Positions 18,960 through 27,844 of a stretch of 32,754 bases of DNA are shown piece by piece; within the stretch, counting starts at the first letter, position 1; each line of letters starts with the position of its first letter. The stretch is from Roseibacillus sp. (GTDB lineage: Bacteria > Verrucomicrobiota > Verrucomicrobiia > Verrucomicrobiales > Akkermansiaceae), in contig PARF01000079.1 of NCBI GenBank assembly GCA_002709915.1, forward strand, positions 1-32,754, in the 5' to 3' direction. The position numbers and the translations under genes are program-made. The notes beneath the pieces are model-generated. The model was not told the origin of the DNA. It ran no database searches and worked only from the letters and a program-made list of their open reading frames with translations.

Positions 18960-19902
18960 GGGCACATCTGAAGCCGAGATGACAGGTTGTCGAGTCAGGG
19001 CTGACCTTGCTTCGGGCAGAGTTTCGGTAGCGGTTACAGTAGGATTCGTGGCAGAGAAACGATCCTCCCCGGATGACCTTTTCCGTGCCGCTCACGGGTC
19101 CCCCGGGGTCTCTGAACGGAGACTGGTTGTAATAGCGCGGGTCAAACCAATCAGCAACCCAATCCCAAGTATTACCCACCATGTTGTAGAGTCCAATATC
19201 GTTGGCTTGAAATGAGCGTGCTGGAGCCGTGCCGCAGTAGCCATCAGCACCAACATCCTTTTCCGGAAATTTTCCCTGCCATATGTTACAGCGATGTTTA
19301 CCCCCGGGGTTCAGTTCATTGCCCCACGGATAAGTCGAACCCTCTTTCCCGCCGCGGGCTGCGCATTCCCACTCCGCTTCAGTAGGAAGGCGCTTCCCCG
19401 CCCATTGGCAGAAGGCCATAGCGTCATGCCACGAGATATGGACAACCGGATGGTTCATGATCTTGCGAATATTTGTGCCGGGTCCACCAGGTTTTTTCCA
19501 GCTGGCACCCTCTACCTTTGCCCACCATTCGATGCCAAAGGCCCGGTCAAAGCTCAGGCGTTTGAGGTGCGCCTTTGGAATCTGGTTGTGAAAAACAAAA
19601 GACCATCCGAAGTGCTCCGCCTGAGACTGGTATCCGGTCGCATCCACAAAAGCAGAGAATGACTCATTGGTGACTGCGGTTTGATCAATGAAATAGTTCT
19701 CAAGGCTGACTTGGTGAACCGGGCCCTCCCCGTCTCCGCTCCAACATTCGGGTCCTTCGGCGCCCATGCAGAACATCCTTCTTCCCACCATGGTCATGCC
19801 ATTATTTGAACCAGCTTCAGGTGACCGGACGACGCATGATTTCCTGCGCCCGTAATCGCTTTGATCTCTTGAAGGGGTGCAGCAACGTTTTCCTTCCGGC
19901 AT
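18943..19902 (-). CDS. Formylglycine-generating enzyme (SUMF1/FGE-sulfatase domain)
   Basis: VTNESFSAFVDATGYQSQAE, PVVHISWHDAMAFCQWAGKRLPTEAEWECAARGG, YPWGNEL, NMVGNTWDWVADWF, KVIRGGSFLCHESYCNRYRNSARSKVSPDSTTCHLGFRCA with the catalytic Cys pair pattern; start MPEGKRCCTPSR at 19902 chosen over 20046. Confidence 0.92.
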   Translation of the reverse strand: MPEGKRCCTPSRDQSDYGRRKSCVVRSPEAGSNNGMTMVGRRMFCMGAEGPECWSGDGEGPVHQVSLENYFIDQTAVTNESFSAFVDATGYQSQAEHFGWSFVFHNQIPKAHLKRLSFDRAFGIEWWAKVEGASWKKPGGPGTNIRKIMNHPVVHISWHDAMAFCQWAGKRLPTEAEWECAARGGKEGSTYPWGNELNPGGKHRCNIWQGKFPEKDVGADGYCGTAPARSFQANDIGLYNMVGNTWDWVADWFDPRYYNQSPFRDPGGPVSGTEKVIRGGSFLCHESYCNRYRNSARSKVSPDSTTCHLGFRCALSSTE

Positions 19903-19975
19903 ATCTCTAGCTAGCGCGGAGCATTGAGCATGTCGAATATGATTGCGATGCCTTTTAGAAGGGGCAGCTTTCAGT

Positions 19976-21154
19976 ATGCTCAGATTTCTTTTCCTTGTAG
20001 TGACTTTTTGGGAATCAGCATGTGCAGCTCCGGAGGTTACTGTCATTGACTTCAGTGCCGATCAGAAGCGGATGATCGTGGTGGACCGGGAAAAGGATCA
20101 GTATCTGGGACACGTTTCTACTTGTCTGCTGGATGACGGAAAAACCATCCTTGCGGTGTATCCCAAAGGGCATGGGCGGGGCGCTATAGTTTATAAGAAA
20201 AGTACTGATGGCGGGCGAACGTGGGGAGAGCGGCTGCCGACACCAGCGTCGTGGGCTACGTCCCGGGAGGTGCCAACCTTACATCGCATGATCGGCCCGG
20301 ACGGGAAGAAGCGCATTATCCTCTGGTCGGGCTTGTATCCCGCTCGGAATGCGATCAGCGAGGATGAAGGGGAGAGCTGGAGCGAATTGAAAAAAGTTGG
20401 GAACTGGGGGGGGATCGTAGTGATGGGAAGTCATCTTGAAATGAGAACCGGACAAGGGCACTACATGAGTGTTTTTCATGATGACGGCCGCTTTTTTTCA
20501 GAACGGGGAAAGCCGTCCAAACCGGTAGAGTTCTCTCTCTACAGAACACTGACCAAGGACGGAGGGTTGAGCTGGTCTTCCCCGGAGGTTCTTCAGAAGG
20601 ACAGCTCGGTTCATCTTTGCGAGCCTGGTCTCGTACGATCGCCGGATGGTAGTCAAATTGCGATGCTGTTGAGGGAGAACAAGCGGAGAAAGAACTCGCA
20701 TATTATGTTTTCAGACGATGAGGGTGCTACTTGGAGCAGGCCAAGAGAGCTTCCCGTTACTCTCACTGGGGATCGTCACACTTGCCGTTATGCGGCCGAT
20801 GGGCGCTTGATCATAGTGTTCAGAGGGCGTTACGCTAAGGGTAACCTTATTCCGGCTCTGGATGGAGATTGCGTGGCATGGGTTGGGCTCTACGACGATC
20901 TTGTAAAAGGCACCCCGGGACAGTATCTCCTCCGCCTTCTTGATAACAAGGTAGGCCATGACACCACATACCCCGGTGTGGAAATCCTTCCGGATGATAG
21001 TGGGTCCATCGTCGTGACGACGTATGGCCACTGGATAAAGGGCGAAGCCCCGTTTATACTGAGCACCCGATTTTCCACCACAGAACTTCCAAGTTACTCC
21101 GAAAGAGGTTCGAAGATTTTGTTGGAAGAAGACGTAATGAGGGTCCGAAAGTAG
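19976..21154 (+). CDS. Sialidase/BNR-repeat family protein, secreted
   Basis: Signal peptide MLRFLFLVVTFWESACAA; four Asp-box-like motifs: STDGGRTWG, SEDEGESWS, TKDGGLSWS, SDDEGATWS. Confidence 0.82.
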   Translation: MLRFLFLVVTFWESACAAPEVTVIDFSADQKRMIVVDREKDQYLGHVSTCLLDDGKTILAVYPKGHGRGAIVYKKSTDGGRTWGERLPTPASWATSREVPTLHRMIGPDGKKRIILWSGLYPARNAISEDEGESWSELKKVGNWGGIVVMGSHLEMRTGQGHYMSVFHDDGRFFSERGKPSKPVEFSLYRTLTKDGGLSWSSPEVLQKDSSVHLCEPGLVRSPDGSQIAMLLRENKRRKNSHIMFSDDEGATWSRPRELPVTLTGDRHTCRYAADGRLIIVFRGRYAKGNLIPALDGDCVAWVGLYDDLVKGTPGQYLLRLLDNKVGHDTTYPGVEILPDDSGSIVVTTYGHWIKGEAPFILSTRFSTTELPSYSERGSKILLEEDVMRVRK

Positions 21155-21182
21155 GAATGTTGAGAGATTCGCGCTAAGGGCT

Positions 21183-22190
21183 TTGAGTTTGTGCTCGAAA
21201 GGCTACCCTCCCCCCGTGGAAGGAATTCCTCAGATCCTTGTCGCAGTTGTTCCGATCTATTGCCTCATGGTGGTTGGCGGAGGATTGCGGCGTGCGCGGG
21301 TGCTGGGCCCACAGATGGATGATGGACTCACCAAGCTGGTGATTCATGTGCTCTATCCGGCACTGATTCTTGATAAGGTGCTCCGGGCTGAGTTGCTGCG
21401 CGATTTTTCGGTAGTCGCTTGGGCAATCATCGTGGGATTTGCGGTGATCGTAATCGGATTAATGGTGGCTCTTCTGATAGGGCGCGTCATTGGTCTCAGA
21501 AAGGGGACGGGATGGCGTAGCTTTACTCTTACCGCAGGTGTCCAGAATTACGGCTACGTTGCAATTCCCCTGCTCATGGTTTTTTTTCCAGAAAATGAAG
21601 CCGCCGTTCTTGGCGTTCTTTTCACGCACAGTCTGGGGGTAGAACTGGGAATCTGGACGCTGGGAATGTTTATTCTGCGGGGCGAGCCCATGAAGTCGCC
21701 CCGTGAGTTCATCTCCGGTCCCATGGTGGCAGTCGTTATCGGGTTGCTCATGGTCCTTGCCCGGGTTGATACTCTGGTCGGGTATAGCAAAGTGACCCAA
21801 TTTGCGTTCGAGATCTTTCTCAATCTCCTTCACTGGCTGGGGCTTGCGGCGTTCCCTGTCGGTCTATTGCTAATTGGCACGGTGATATCCGACGTCCTCG
21901 GCAAAGAACGGTATTCGCTGCGGGTTGGATTCGGGAGCATCCTTGTAAGAATGATTGTGATGCCGATGGTGATTCTATCGATCGCGAAATTCCTGCCCGT
22001 TGTTGTTGAGTTTAAGCAAGTTCTACTTGTGCAGGCCGCCATGCCCAGTGCGGTGGCGCCGATCGTCTACGCGCGGCATTATGGCGCGAATGCAGCTGCC
22101 GCAATGCATGTCGTGATTACCACCTCGATCGTCGCGATCGTCACAATTCCGGTTACGATAGCATTCGGGCGAGTGTGGTTGGGACTGTGA
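21183..22190 (+). CDS. AEC-family (auxin efflux carrier-like) transporter; start uncertain (TTG 21183 or GTG 21216)
   Basis: About 10 hydrophobic segments; VVGGGLRRARVL, LVIHVLYPALILDKVL, AGVQNYGYVAIPLL, VQAAMPSAVAPIVYARHYG. Confidence 0.78.
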   Translation: MSLCSKGYPPPVEGIPQILVAVVPIYCLMVVGGGLRRARVLGPQMDDGLTKLVIHVLYPALILDKVLRAELLRDFSVVAWAIIVGFAVIVIGLMVALLIGRVIGLRKGTGWRSFTLTAGVQNYGYVAIPLLMVFFPENEAAVLGVLFTHSLGVELGIWTLGMFILRGEPMKSPREFISGPMVAVVIGLLMVLARVDTLVGYSKVTQFAFEIFLNLLHWLGLAAFPVGLLLIGTVISDVLGKERYSLRVGFGSILVRMIVMPMVILSIAKFLPVVVEFKQVLLVQAAMPSAVAPIVYARHYGANAAAAMHVVITTSIVAIVTIPVTIAFGRVWLGL

Positions 22191-22725
22191 GGAGAGCTCA
22201 TCTGTCGCAGGACGCGGTGAGCTCGCAAGTGGTTAAATGTGTAATCCTCTGATAATGAGAAGAATGAAGGTGTGGCCTTTCTTCCACGGGGGACTTGTGT
22301 TCGCGTCTGGAACGTCGGGGATCAAGCGTTTGGCGTCAATTCAGGGGCTTTAAACCAATAGAAACATTGAATTCTCCTCTCCGTAGCGGCCAATCAGAGG
22401 AGTCAGGGGTGAATTGACTTAAATCGTCCGGCTATTTCGCTGCCTGAGACGGAGAAAGAATGTTGATGGAAGCAGATTTCAGGCGGTTTTTACATGTTTT
22501 TACGGCCTGCAGCCGTTTCCCTTTTGCCTGTGGGGATCCACCGAGGATCTTCACTCCTAGTCACACCGTCGTGGCACGTTTTTTCTGTATGTGGAGGCTG
22601 AATTTTGCCCTAATTTGCGGGTGTGAGTCAGTCAATGAGCAGAGGTATCTGTAGATATCTTTCCTTGTTTTCTGGACGCGCTGCCGAAACACAACCAGCT
22701 TACGCTGTTATTGCTTGATCACTGC

Positions 22726-25350
22726 ATGAAGACCGCTCTGCCAATCCTGTTGGGACTCTCTCTGTTCCCAACCTTTTTGACTGCCGAGGATGACATTACC
22801 AAGGTGAATGCCACCACTAAGGCATTCTGGTCCTACAAGCCCCTCCGCCGGCCGAGTGTGCCGGAGGTTAAGAATCCGGAGTGGAACCGGAGCCCAATCG
22901 ACGCCTTCCTCTTTGATCGCTTAGAGGCCAATGGACTTAAACCTAATGGCCCGGCGTCGAGACGAGAGTTGATCCGGCGGGCGAGTTTCGACATCACGGG
23001 GTTGCCTCCGACTCTGGAGGAGGTGGAGGCCTTCGAAAAGGATTCTTCTCCCGAGGCCTGGGAAAAGGTCATCGACCGGCTTCTGGCCTCGCCGCACTAT
23101 GGAGAAAAGTGGGCGCGGCACTGGCTCGATATTGTTCGATACGCTGAGTCTAACGGTTTTGAGCGGGACTCCGACAAACCACATATCTGGCGTTACCGTG
23201 ATTATGTGATCGATGCGCTGAATGCGGATCTTCCCTATGATCAGTTTCTGCTGGAACAGCTGGCAGGCGATGAGCTAGAAAAGCCTACTTCGCAGTCCAT
23301 GATTGCGACGGGATATCATCGCCTCATGCAGTGGGATGATGAACCTGCGGATCGGCTATTGCACTTGTTTGATAATCTGGATGACGACCTGCGGATTACT
23401 ACCGAGGGAATGCTGGGGATGACCGTGGGGTGCGCGCGTTGTCACGACCACAAGGGAGACCCCATTTCACAGGAAGATTACTATAGCTTCATGGCTTTTT
23501 TCCGCGGTGTAAAACAGCCCGGGAAGGGCGGAGCGAACATTGAAAATGTTGGTGGCGGGGAAGAGGATGCGGGATACCAGGCTGCTCTTGAAAAGCACGA
23601 CGCAGAAGGAGAAAGGGTTAAGGGGGAACTGGAAAGCGCCGAGAAGAAGATTGGACAACAGTTGATCAAGGCATTTCCGAGCCTCAAGGGAAGACTTAGC
23701 AGCTCAGGGGATGAATTTCTGGTCTTGCTAGGGGATGGCCGCGAGCCCAACCCCGGGAAGTGGTTTTACACTAACCGCAAGCCCTCGGCGAACTGGTCGG
23801 CGGTCAATTTTCGTGCTGAAAATGAGAAGTGGAAAAGGGGGCTTGCAGGGTTTGGAAAAGCAGGGACCCCTGGCGTCAAGGTGAACACAGAATGGAGTTC
23901 CAAGGAGCTATGGGCTCAGGGCACCTTCTTGTTGGAAAGTATTCCCGAAAAGCTGAGACTCTCGTTGATCCACGATGAGGACGTAGAGATCTTTCTGAAC
24001 GGGCAACTCGTTCTCAGGGAAAGTGGAGTCCTTGGCGATTATAAGGATTTCGATGCGGACAAGAAGTTTCTTTCTGCTCTCCAGACGGGTCGGAATGTGG
24101 TGGCGGCGAGGGTGCGACAGACGAAGGGTGGCCAGTCCTTTGATTTTGGGGTCAAGTCCTACCATGGGGAAAAGTTTACCATCGATGTGGCCCTCGCCAT
24201 GGCGAAAGCAAAGGGTGTTGATGGGGGCCTCCTCGCCAAGAGGAAAGACCTTAAAAAGCGGATTGCACAACATGCTCAGAGCCGTCCTAAGCCGACGAGC
24301 GTCAGCGCTCAGGTCGTGCAGGAGCATGGGAAAACACCGCCCCCTCTTTATGTGCACTACCGTGGTAATCCCCACGTAAAGGGAGAGAAGGTGATGACCA
24401 CGAGGATCCCGACGATCTTCGGAGGAGATGAGCTGGAGCACGAGTCTCCGGCTCATGGGCGAAACACCAGCGGGCGGCGACTGGCCCTTGCGAAGTGGAT
24501 AATCAAACCCGACAATCCCCGGACCTCGCGGGTGATCATGAATCGCCTCTGGCAGCACCACTTTGGGCGGGGAATCTGTGCTACTCCCAATGATTTTGGA
24601 TATCTCGGAGAGCGCCCAACTCATCCGGTTCTTCTCGACTGGCTCGCTACGGAACTGGTGAGTAAAAAGTGGAGCCTCAAGCAGATGCACAAGGTGATTA
24701 TGCTTTCTCAGGCCTATCAGATGTCCTCAAAGGGGCAGGCCGCAAGTTTGGCAAAAGATCCGGACAACAAATTATTCTGGCGTTTTAACATGCGCCGTTT
24801 GACTGCCGAGGAGCTGCGGGATTCAGTGCTCGCCACGACTGGGCGGTTGAACCGAAAAATGGGAGGCCCGAGTATCTTCATCAAGCTCGCGCCGGAGGTA
24901 TTGGCGACGTCCTCGACAAAGGGCGGAAAATGGGGCAATTCTCCCCCGGAAGAGCAGACTCGAAGGAGCGTATATATCAAGGTGAAGCGGTCGATCGTTC
25001 CGCCGATTCTACAGGATTTTGACTTGGCGGATACAGATGGCACCTGCCCGGTTCGCTTCCGGAGTATACTGCCCACTCAGGCCCTAGCCATGATGAACAG
25101 CACCTTTGTAAACGAAGAGGCCGTAAGTTTCGCTGAACGACTTCGATCTGAAGCCCCTGATGATCCTCGCCGGCAGGTAGGTCTTGCTCTTGAAATCGCT
25201 CTCGCCAGGTCGGCCACAGTGAGAGAGCTGGACTATGGCATGGAATTTGTAGAGGTTATGATGCGTGAACATAAGCTATCCTCTGAAGACGCTTTCAATC
25301 GATTCGCTCTCCTGGTCCTGAACCTTAACGAATTTTTCTTTGTCGACTGA
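22726..25350 (+). CDS. DUF1549/DUF1553 domain-containing secreted protein with an internal beta-sandwich-like insert
   Basis: Signal peptide; NRSPIDAFLFDRLEANGL, RRASFDITGLPPTLEEVEAF, GMTVGCARCHDHKGDPISQEDYYSF, NPRTSRVIMNRLWQHHFGRGICATPNDFGYLGERPTHPVLLDWLA, RRLTAEELRDSVL. Confidence 0.9.
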   Translation: MKTALPILLGLSLFPTFLTAEDDITKVNATTKAFWSYKPLRRPSVPEVKNPEWNRSPIDAFLFDRLEANGLKPNGPASRRELIRRASFDITGLPPTLEEVEAFEKDSSPEAWEKVIDRLLASPHYGEKWARHWLDIVRYAESNGFERDSDKPHIWRYRDYVIDALNADLPYDQFLLEQLAGDELEKPTSQSMIATGYHRLMQWDDEPADRLLHLFDNLDDDLRITTEGMLGMTVGCARCHDHKGDPISQEDYYSFMAFFRGVKQPGKGGANIENVGGGEEDAGYQAALEKHDAEGERVKGELESAEKKIGQQLIKAFPSLKGRLSSSGDEFLVLLGDGREPNPGKWFYTNRKPSANWSAVNFRAENEKWKRGLAGFGKAGTPGVKVNTEWSSKELWAQGTFLLESIPEKLRLSLIHDEDVEIFLNGQLVLRESGVLGDYKDFDADKKFLSALQTGRNVVAARVRQTKGGQSFDFGVKSYHGEKFTIDVALAMAKAKGVDGGLLAKRKDLKKRIAQHAQSRPKPTSVSAQVVQEHGKTPPPLYVHYRGNPHVKGEKVMTTRIPTIFGGDELEHESPAHGRNTSGRRLALAKWIIKPDNPRTSRVIMNRLWQHHFGRGICATPNDFGYLGERPTHPVLLDWLATELVSKKWSLKQMHKVIMLSQAYQMSSKGQAASLAKDPDNKLFWRFNMRRLTAEELRDSVLATTGRLNRKMGGPSIFIKLAPEVLATSSTKGGKWGNSPPEEQTRRSVYIKVKRSIVPPILQDFDLADTDGTCPVRFRSILPTQALAMMNSTFVNEEAVSFAERLRSEAPDDPRRQVGLALEIALARSATVRELDYGMEFVEVMMREHKLSSEDAFNRFALLVLNLNEFFFVD

Positions 25351-25389
25351 TCGAGAAGTTCTTTTCCAATACAATTTTTCCCAAATATT

Positions 25390-26847
25390 ATGAAACAACC
25401 AGTGAACAGTTTTTGCGGTCAGATCAACCGGCGCGAGGCGATTCGCCATCTTGGTGGCGGGTTTACCTCGTTGGCTCTGACTGGAATGTTGGCTCAGGAT
25501 GGATTCTTCAATAAGGCAAATGCGGCAAGTCTCCAAGGTAACCCTCTGGCCCCGAAGGACTCCATGCTCCCTCAGCGAGCCAAGTCAGTGATCTTCCTCT
25601 TCATGTATGGAGGTCCAAGTCACATGGATACCTTCGATTACAAGCCGAAGCTTTACCCCCTTGATGGAAAGACTATTGACGTCAAAACATTTGGACGTGG
25701 TGGTAAGAAAAATAAAGGACGGGTCGTCGGGCCCAAGTGGGAGTTTTCCCAACACGGCCAGTCTGGAAAACACATTTCTAACCTGTTTCCTCATCTTGCC
25801 AAGAGAGCTGACGATATCGCGTTTATTCATTCGATGTCTGCGGAGTCGCCAATTCATGGATCAGCGATGCTGAACATGAACTGTGGTTCTGTGGTGAGTG
25901 GAAAGCCCTCGCTTGGATCTTGGGTGAACTATGGACTGGGGAGTGTGAACGAGAACCTTCCGGGCTACGTGGTCATGCTTGAAAACAGTGGAGGACCTAT
26001 CAGCGGAGCAAAGAACTGGACGTCCGGGTACATGCCTGCGAGCTATGCGGGAACGGTCTTCCGATCGCAGGGGGACCCAATTCTGAACCTGAAGAATGCC
26101 CATAATATGCCACGGGAGCAGCAGCGGACTCTTCTCGATTATCTCAGCACCATGAATCAGGAGCACCTTGGGTTGCGGGGAGATCAGTCGGACTTGTCAT
26201 CCAGAGTTTCCAGTTATGAATTGGCTTACCGGATGCAGACGACGGCGCCAGAAGCGATTGACTTGGATAGTGAACCGGATCACGTGAAAGAGCTTTACGG
26301 AGTTGGAGAAGGGCGGACCGATGACTTCGGCAGAAAATGTATGTTGGCGCGGAGACTCGTGGAACGAGGAGTTCGCTTCATTCAGATTTACTCGGGAGGT
26401 GCACACAATGATGCGAACTGGGATGCCCATGGAAACTTGGAAGCAAATCACAATAAGCACGCGGGAAATACCGACAAGCCTATCGCCGGACTTATAGCTG
26501 ATTTAAAGCAGCGGGGTATGCTTGATGAAACTCTGATCGTCTGGGGCGGAGAATTTGGACGCCAACCGACTGCGGAATATGCGAAAGGAACGGGCAGAGA
26601 TCACAACTCCTTCGGTTTCACGATGTGGATGGCAGGAGGTGGAATTAAAGGAGGTGTTTCTCATGGAGAAACGGATGAGCTAGGTTCCGCTGCGGTGGGG
26701 GATAGTCTGCACGTGCGGAACATGCATGCCACCGTGCTTGACCGGATGGGCCTTGATCCGAACAACCTCAGCTATTTTCACGGCGGACTCGATGAGAAGC
26801 TGGTCGGAGTGGAGGGCGCCAAGCCCATCCATGAGATTATGGCCTAG
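25390..26847 (+). CDS. DUF1501 domain-containing protein
   Basis: INRREAIRHLGGGFTSLALTGML signal-like N-terminus; KSVIFLFMYGGPSHMDTFDYKPKL; ARRLVERGVRFIQIYSGGAHNDANWDAHG; WGGEFGRQPTAE; follows DUF1549/1553. Confidence 0.93.
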   Translation: MKQPVNSFCGQINRREAIRHLGGGFTSLALTGMLAQDGFFNKANAASLQGNPLAPKDSMLPQRAKSVIFLFMYGGPSHMDTFDYKPKLYPLDGKTIDVKTFGRGGKKNKGRVVGPKWEFSQHGQSGKHISNLFPHLAKRADDIAFIHSMSAESPIHGSAMLNMNCGSVVSGKPSLGSWVNYGLGSVNENLPGYVVMLENSGGPISGAKNWTSGYMPASYAGTVFRSQGDPILNLKNAHNMPREQQRTLLDYLSTMNQEHLGLRGDQSDLSSRVSSYELAYRMQTTAPEAIDLDSEPDHVKELYGVGEGRTDDFGRKCMLARRLVERGVRFIQIYSGGAHNDANWDAHGNLEANHNKHAGNTDKPIAGLIADLKQRGMLDETLIVWGGEFGRQPTAEYAKGTGRDHNSFGFTMWMAGGGIKGGVSHGETDELGSAAVGDSLHVRNMHATVLDRMGLDPNNLSYFHGGLDEKLVGVEGAKPIHEIMA

Positions 26848-26872
26848 AAGATCGAGGTTTTTTTTCATCCAA

Positions 26873-26899
26873 GGGAGAGCAGATTGCTCTCCCTTTTTT
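26873..26899 (+). terminator. Intrinsic terminator downstream of the DUF1501 gene
   Basis: gggagagc-agatt-gctctccc followed by tttttt: perfect 8-bp stem, 5-nt loop, U-tract. Confidence 0.85.
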
Positions 26900-26972
26900 G
26901 TATCCCCAGCAGGCCTTTCAGATCCGGTCGCAAAAAGGTAGACCAGACCGGATTCAGAGAGATATACCAAAC

Positions 26973-27593
26973 CTACCTGCCCCTCCCACGAGGTTGGGCT
27001 GGGCGGCGTGGTCCTATCTGAGGTCTTCGTGGTCCACGTTGTGTTCGTTCCTCGGCTTCGAGACGTCTCAGCCGGTGTTCAAGTTCAGATAGGCGGGCCT
27101 CAAGCTGCCTCAGGGAATGATGTAATTCAGACACTCTGTCATCCTCCTGCCGATGCCGCCGGTCGTGGTGGTGTTCTTGGTCGTGGTGGTGCTCCTGCTC
27201 GCGGTGGTGTTCTTGGTCGTGGTGGTGCTCCTCCTCTTGGTGACCATTCCGCTCGTGGTGATGCTCCTGCTCGCGGTGACGTTCCCGGTCGTGGTGACGT
27301 TCCCGGTCGTGGTGACGTTCCCGGTCGTGGTGACGTTCCTGGTCGCGGTGACGTTCCCGCTCGTGGTCGTGTTCCTCTTGGTGGCGATGATGGTCCCGGT
27401 TGTGGTGACGTTGCCTCTGATCCTGGTGGTTGCGATTTTCGGGACGACTGCTTCGGGTGTTTTCTTTATCTTTTCCCGCCCGGGTGGAATTTTCTGCTTC
27501 GGGCCGGCGTTTGTCGGCATTGTCTCTGTTCTGCCCGAGGGAAGGTAAAGAGAGTATGCTGACGAGGGTAAGAATGAAAAATAGGTTTCTCAT
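26973..27593 (-). CDS. Secreted His/Arg/Glu-rich hexapeptide-repeat protein with C-terminal coiled coil
   Basis: Signal peptide MRNLFFILTLVSILSLPSLGQ from ATG at 27593; repeats such as HHDRER and HHHDQE; C-terminal LHHSLRQLEARLSELEHRLRRLEAEER heptads. Confidence 0.7.
   Translation of the reverse strand: MRNLFFILTLVSILSLPSLGQNRDNADKRRPEAENSTRAGKDKENTRSSRPENRNHQDQRQRHHNRDHHRHQEEHDHERERHRDQERHHDRERHHDRERHHDRERHREQEHHHERNGHQEEEHHHDQEHHREQEHHHDQEHHHDRRHRQEDDRVSELHHSLRQLEARLSELEHRLRRLEAEERTQRGPRRPQIGPRRPAQPRGRGR
27167..27364. repeat. 18-bp tandem repeat array, 11 contiguous units
   Basis: Units of form ggtggtgttcttggtcgt / ggtgacgttcccggtcgt; three identical units 27275-27328, others diverged; 198 bp = 11 x 18. 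Confidence 0.9.
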
Positions 27594-27844
27594 CGCGAAG
27601 TAGTTCATGGGTGAAGGACCAAGAGGCAATTAAATTCTCATTGGTGGAAGGAGAGGTTGCTCCTTTTCTCAAGCGAGGTCCAGAATTGATGCTTAAATAC
27701 TCTGGGGCAGTGCCTCTCGGGCACCAAAAACGGGGTCGGCCCTGAGAAATGGCGTATCAATGCCGGGATTTGGTCGAATTCGCTTCTGGCAGAGCTGGTC
27801 GATGGCAGATACTTCCACGTCTCCATAGCCTTGACCCTGAATTC

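Noticed and set aside
19903-20046. N-terminal extension of the FGE ORF to 20046
   Set aside because: Would overlap the divergent sialidase-like signal peptide (start 19976); the MPEGK start at 19902 is more plausible.
27167-27364. Possible CRISPR array from regular repeats
   Set aside because: Units are 18 bp, directly contiguous with no spacers, and encode in-frame hexapeptides; no cas genes nearby.
27008-27562. + strand 184-aa ORF (Gly/Arg/Val/Pro-rich) as a gene
   Set aside because: Antisense to a signal-peptide-bearing ORF; openness is explained by the 18-bp stop-free repeat.
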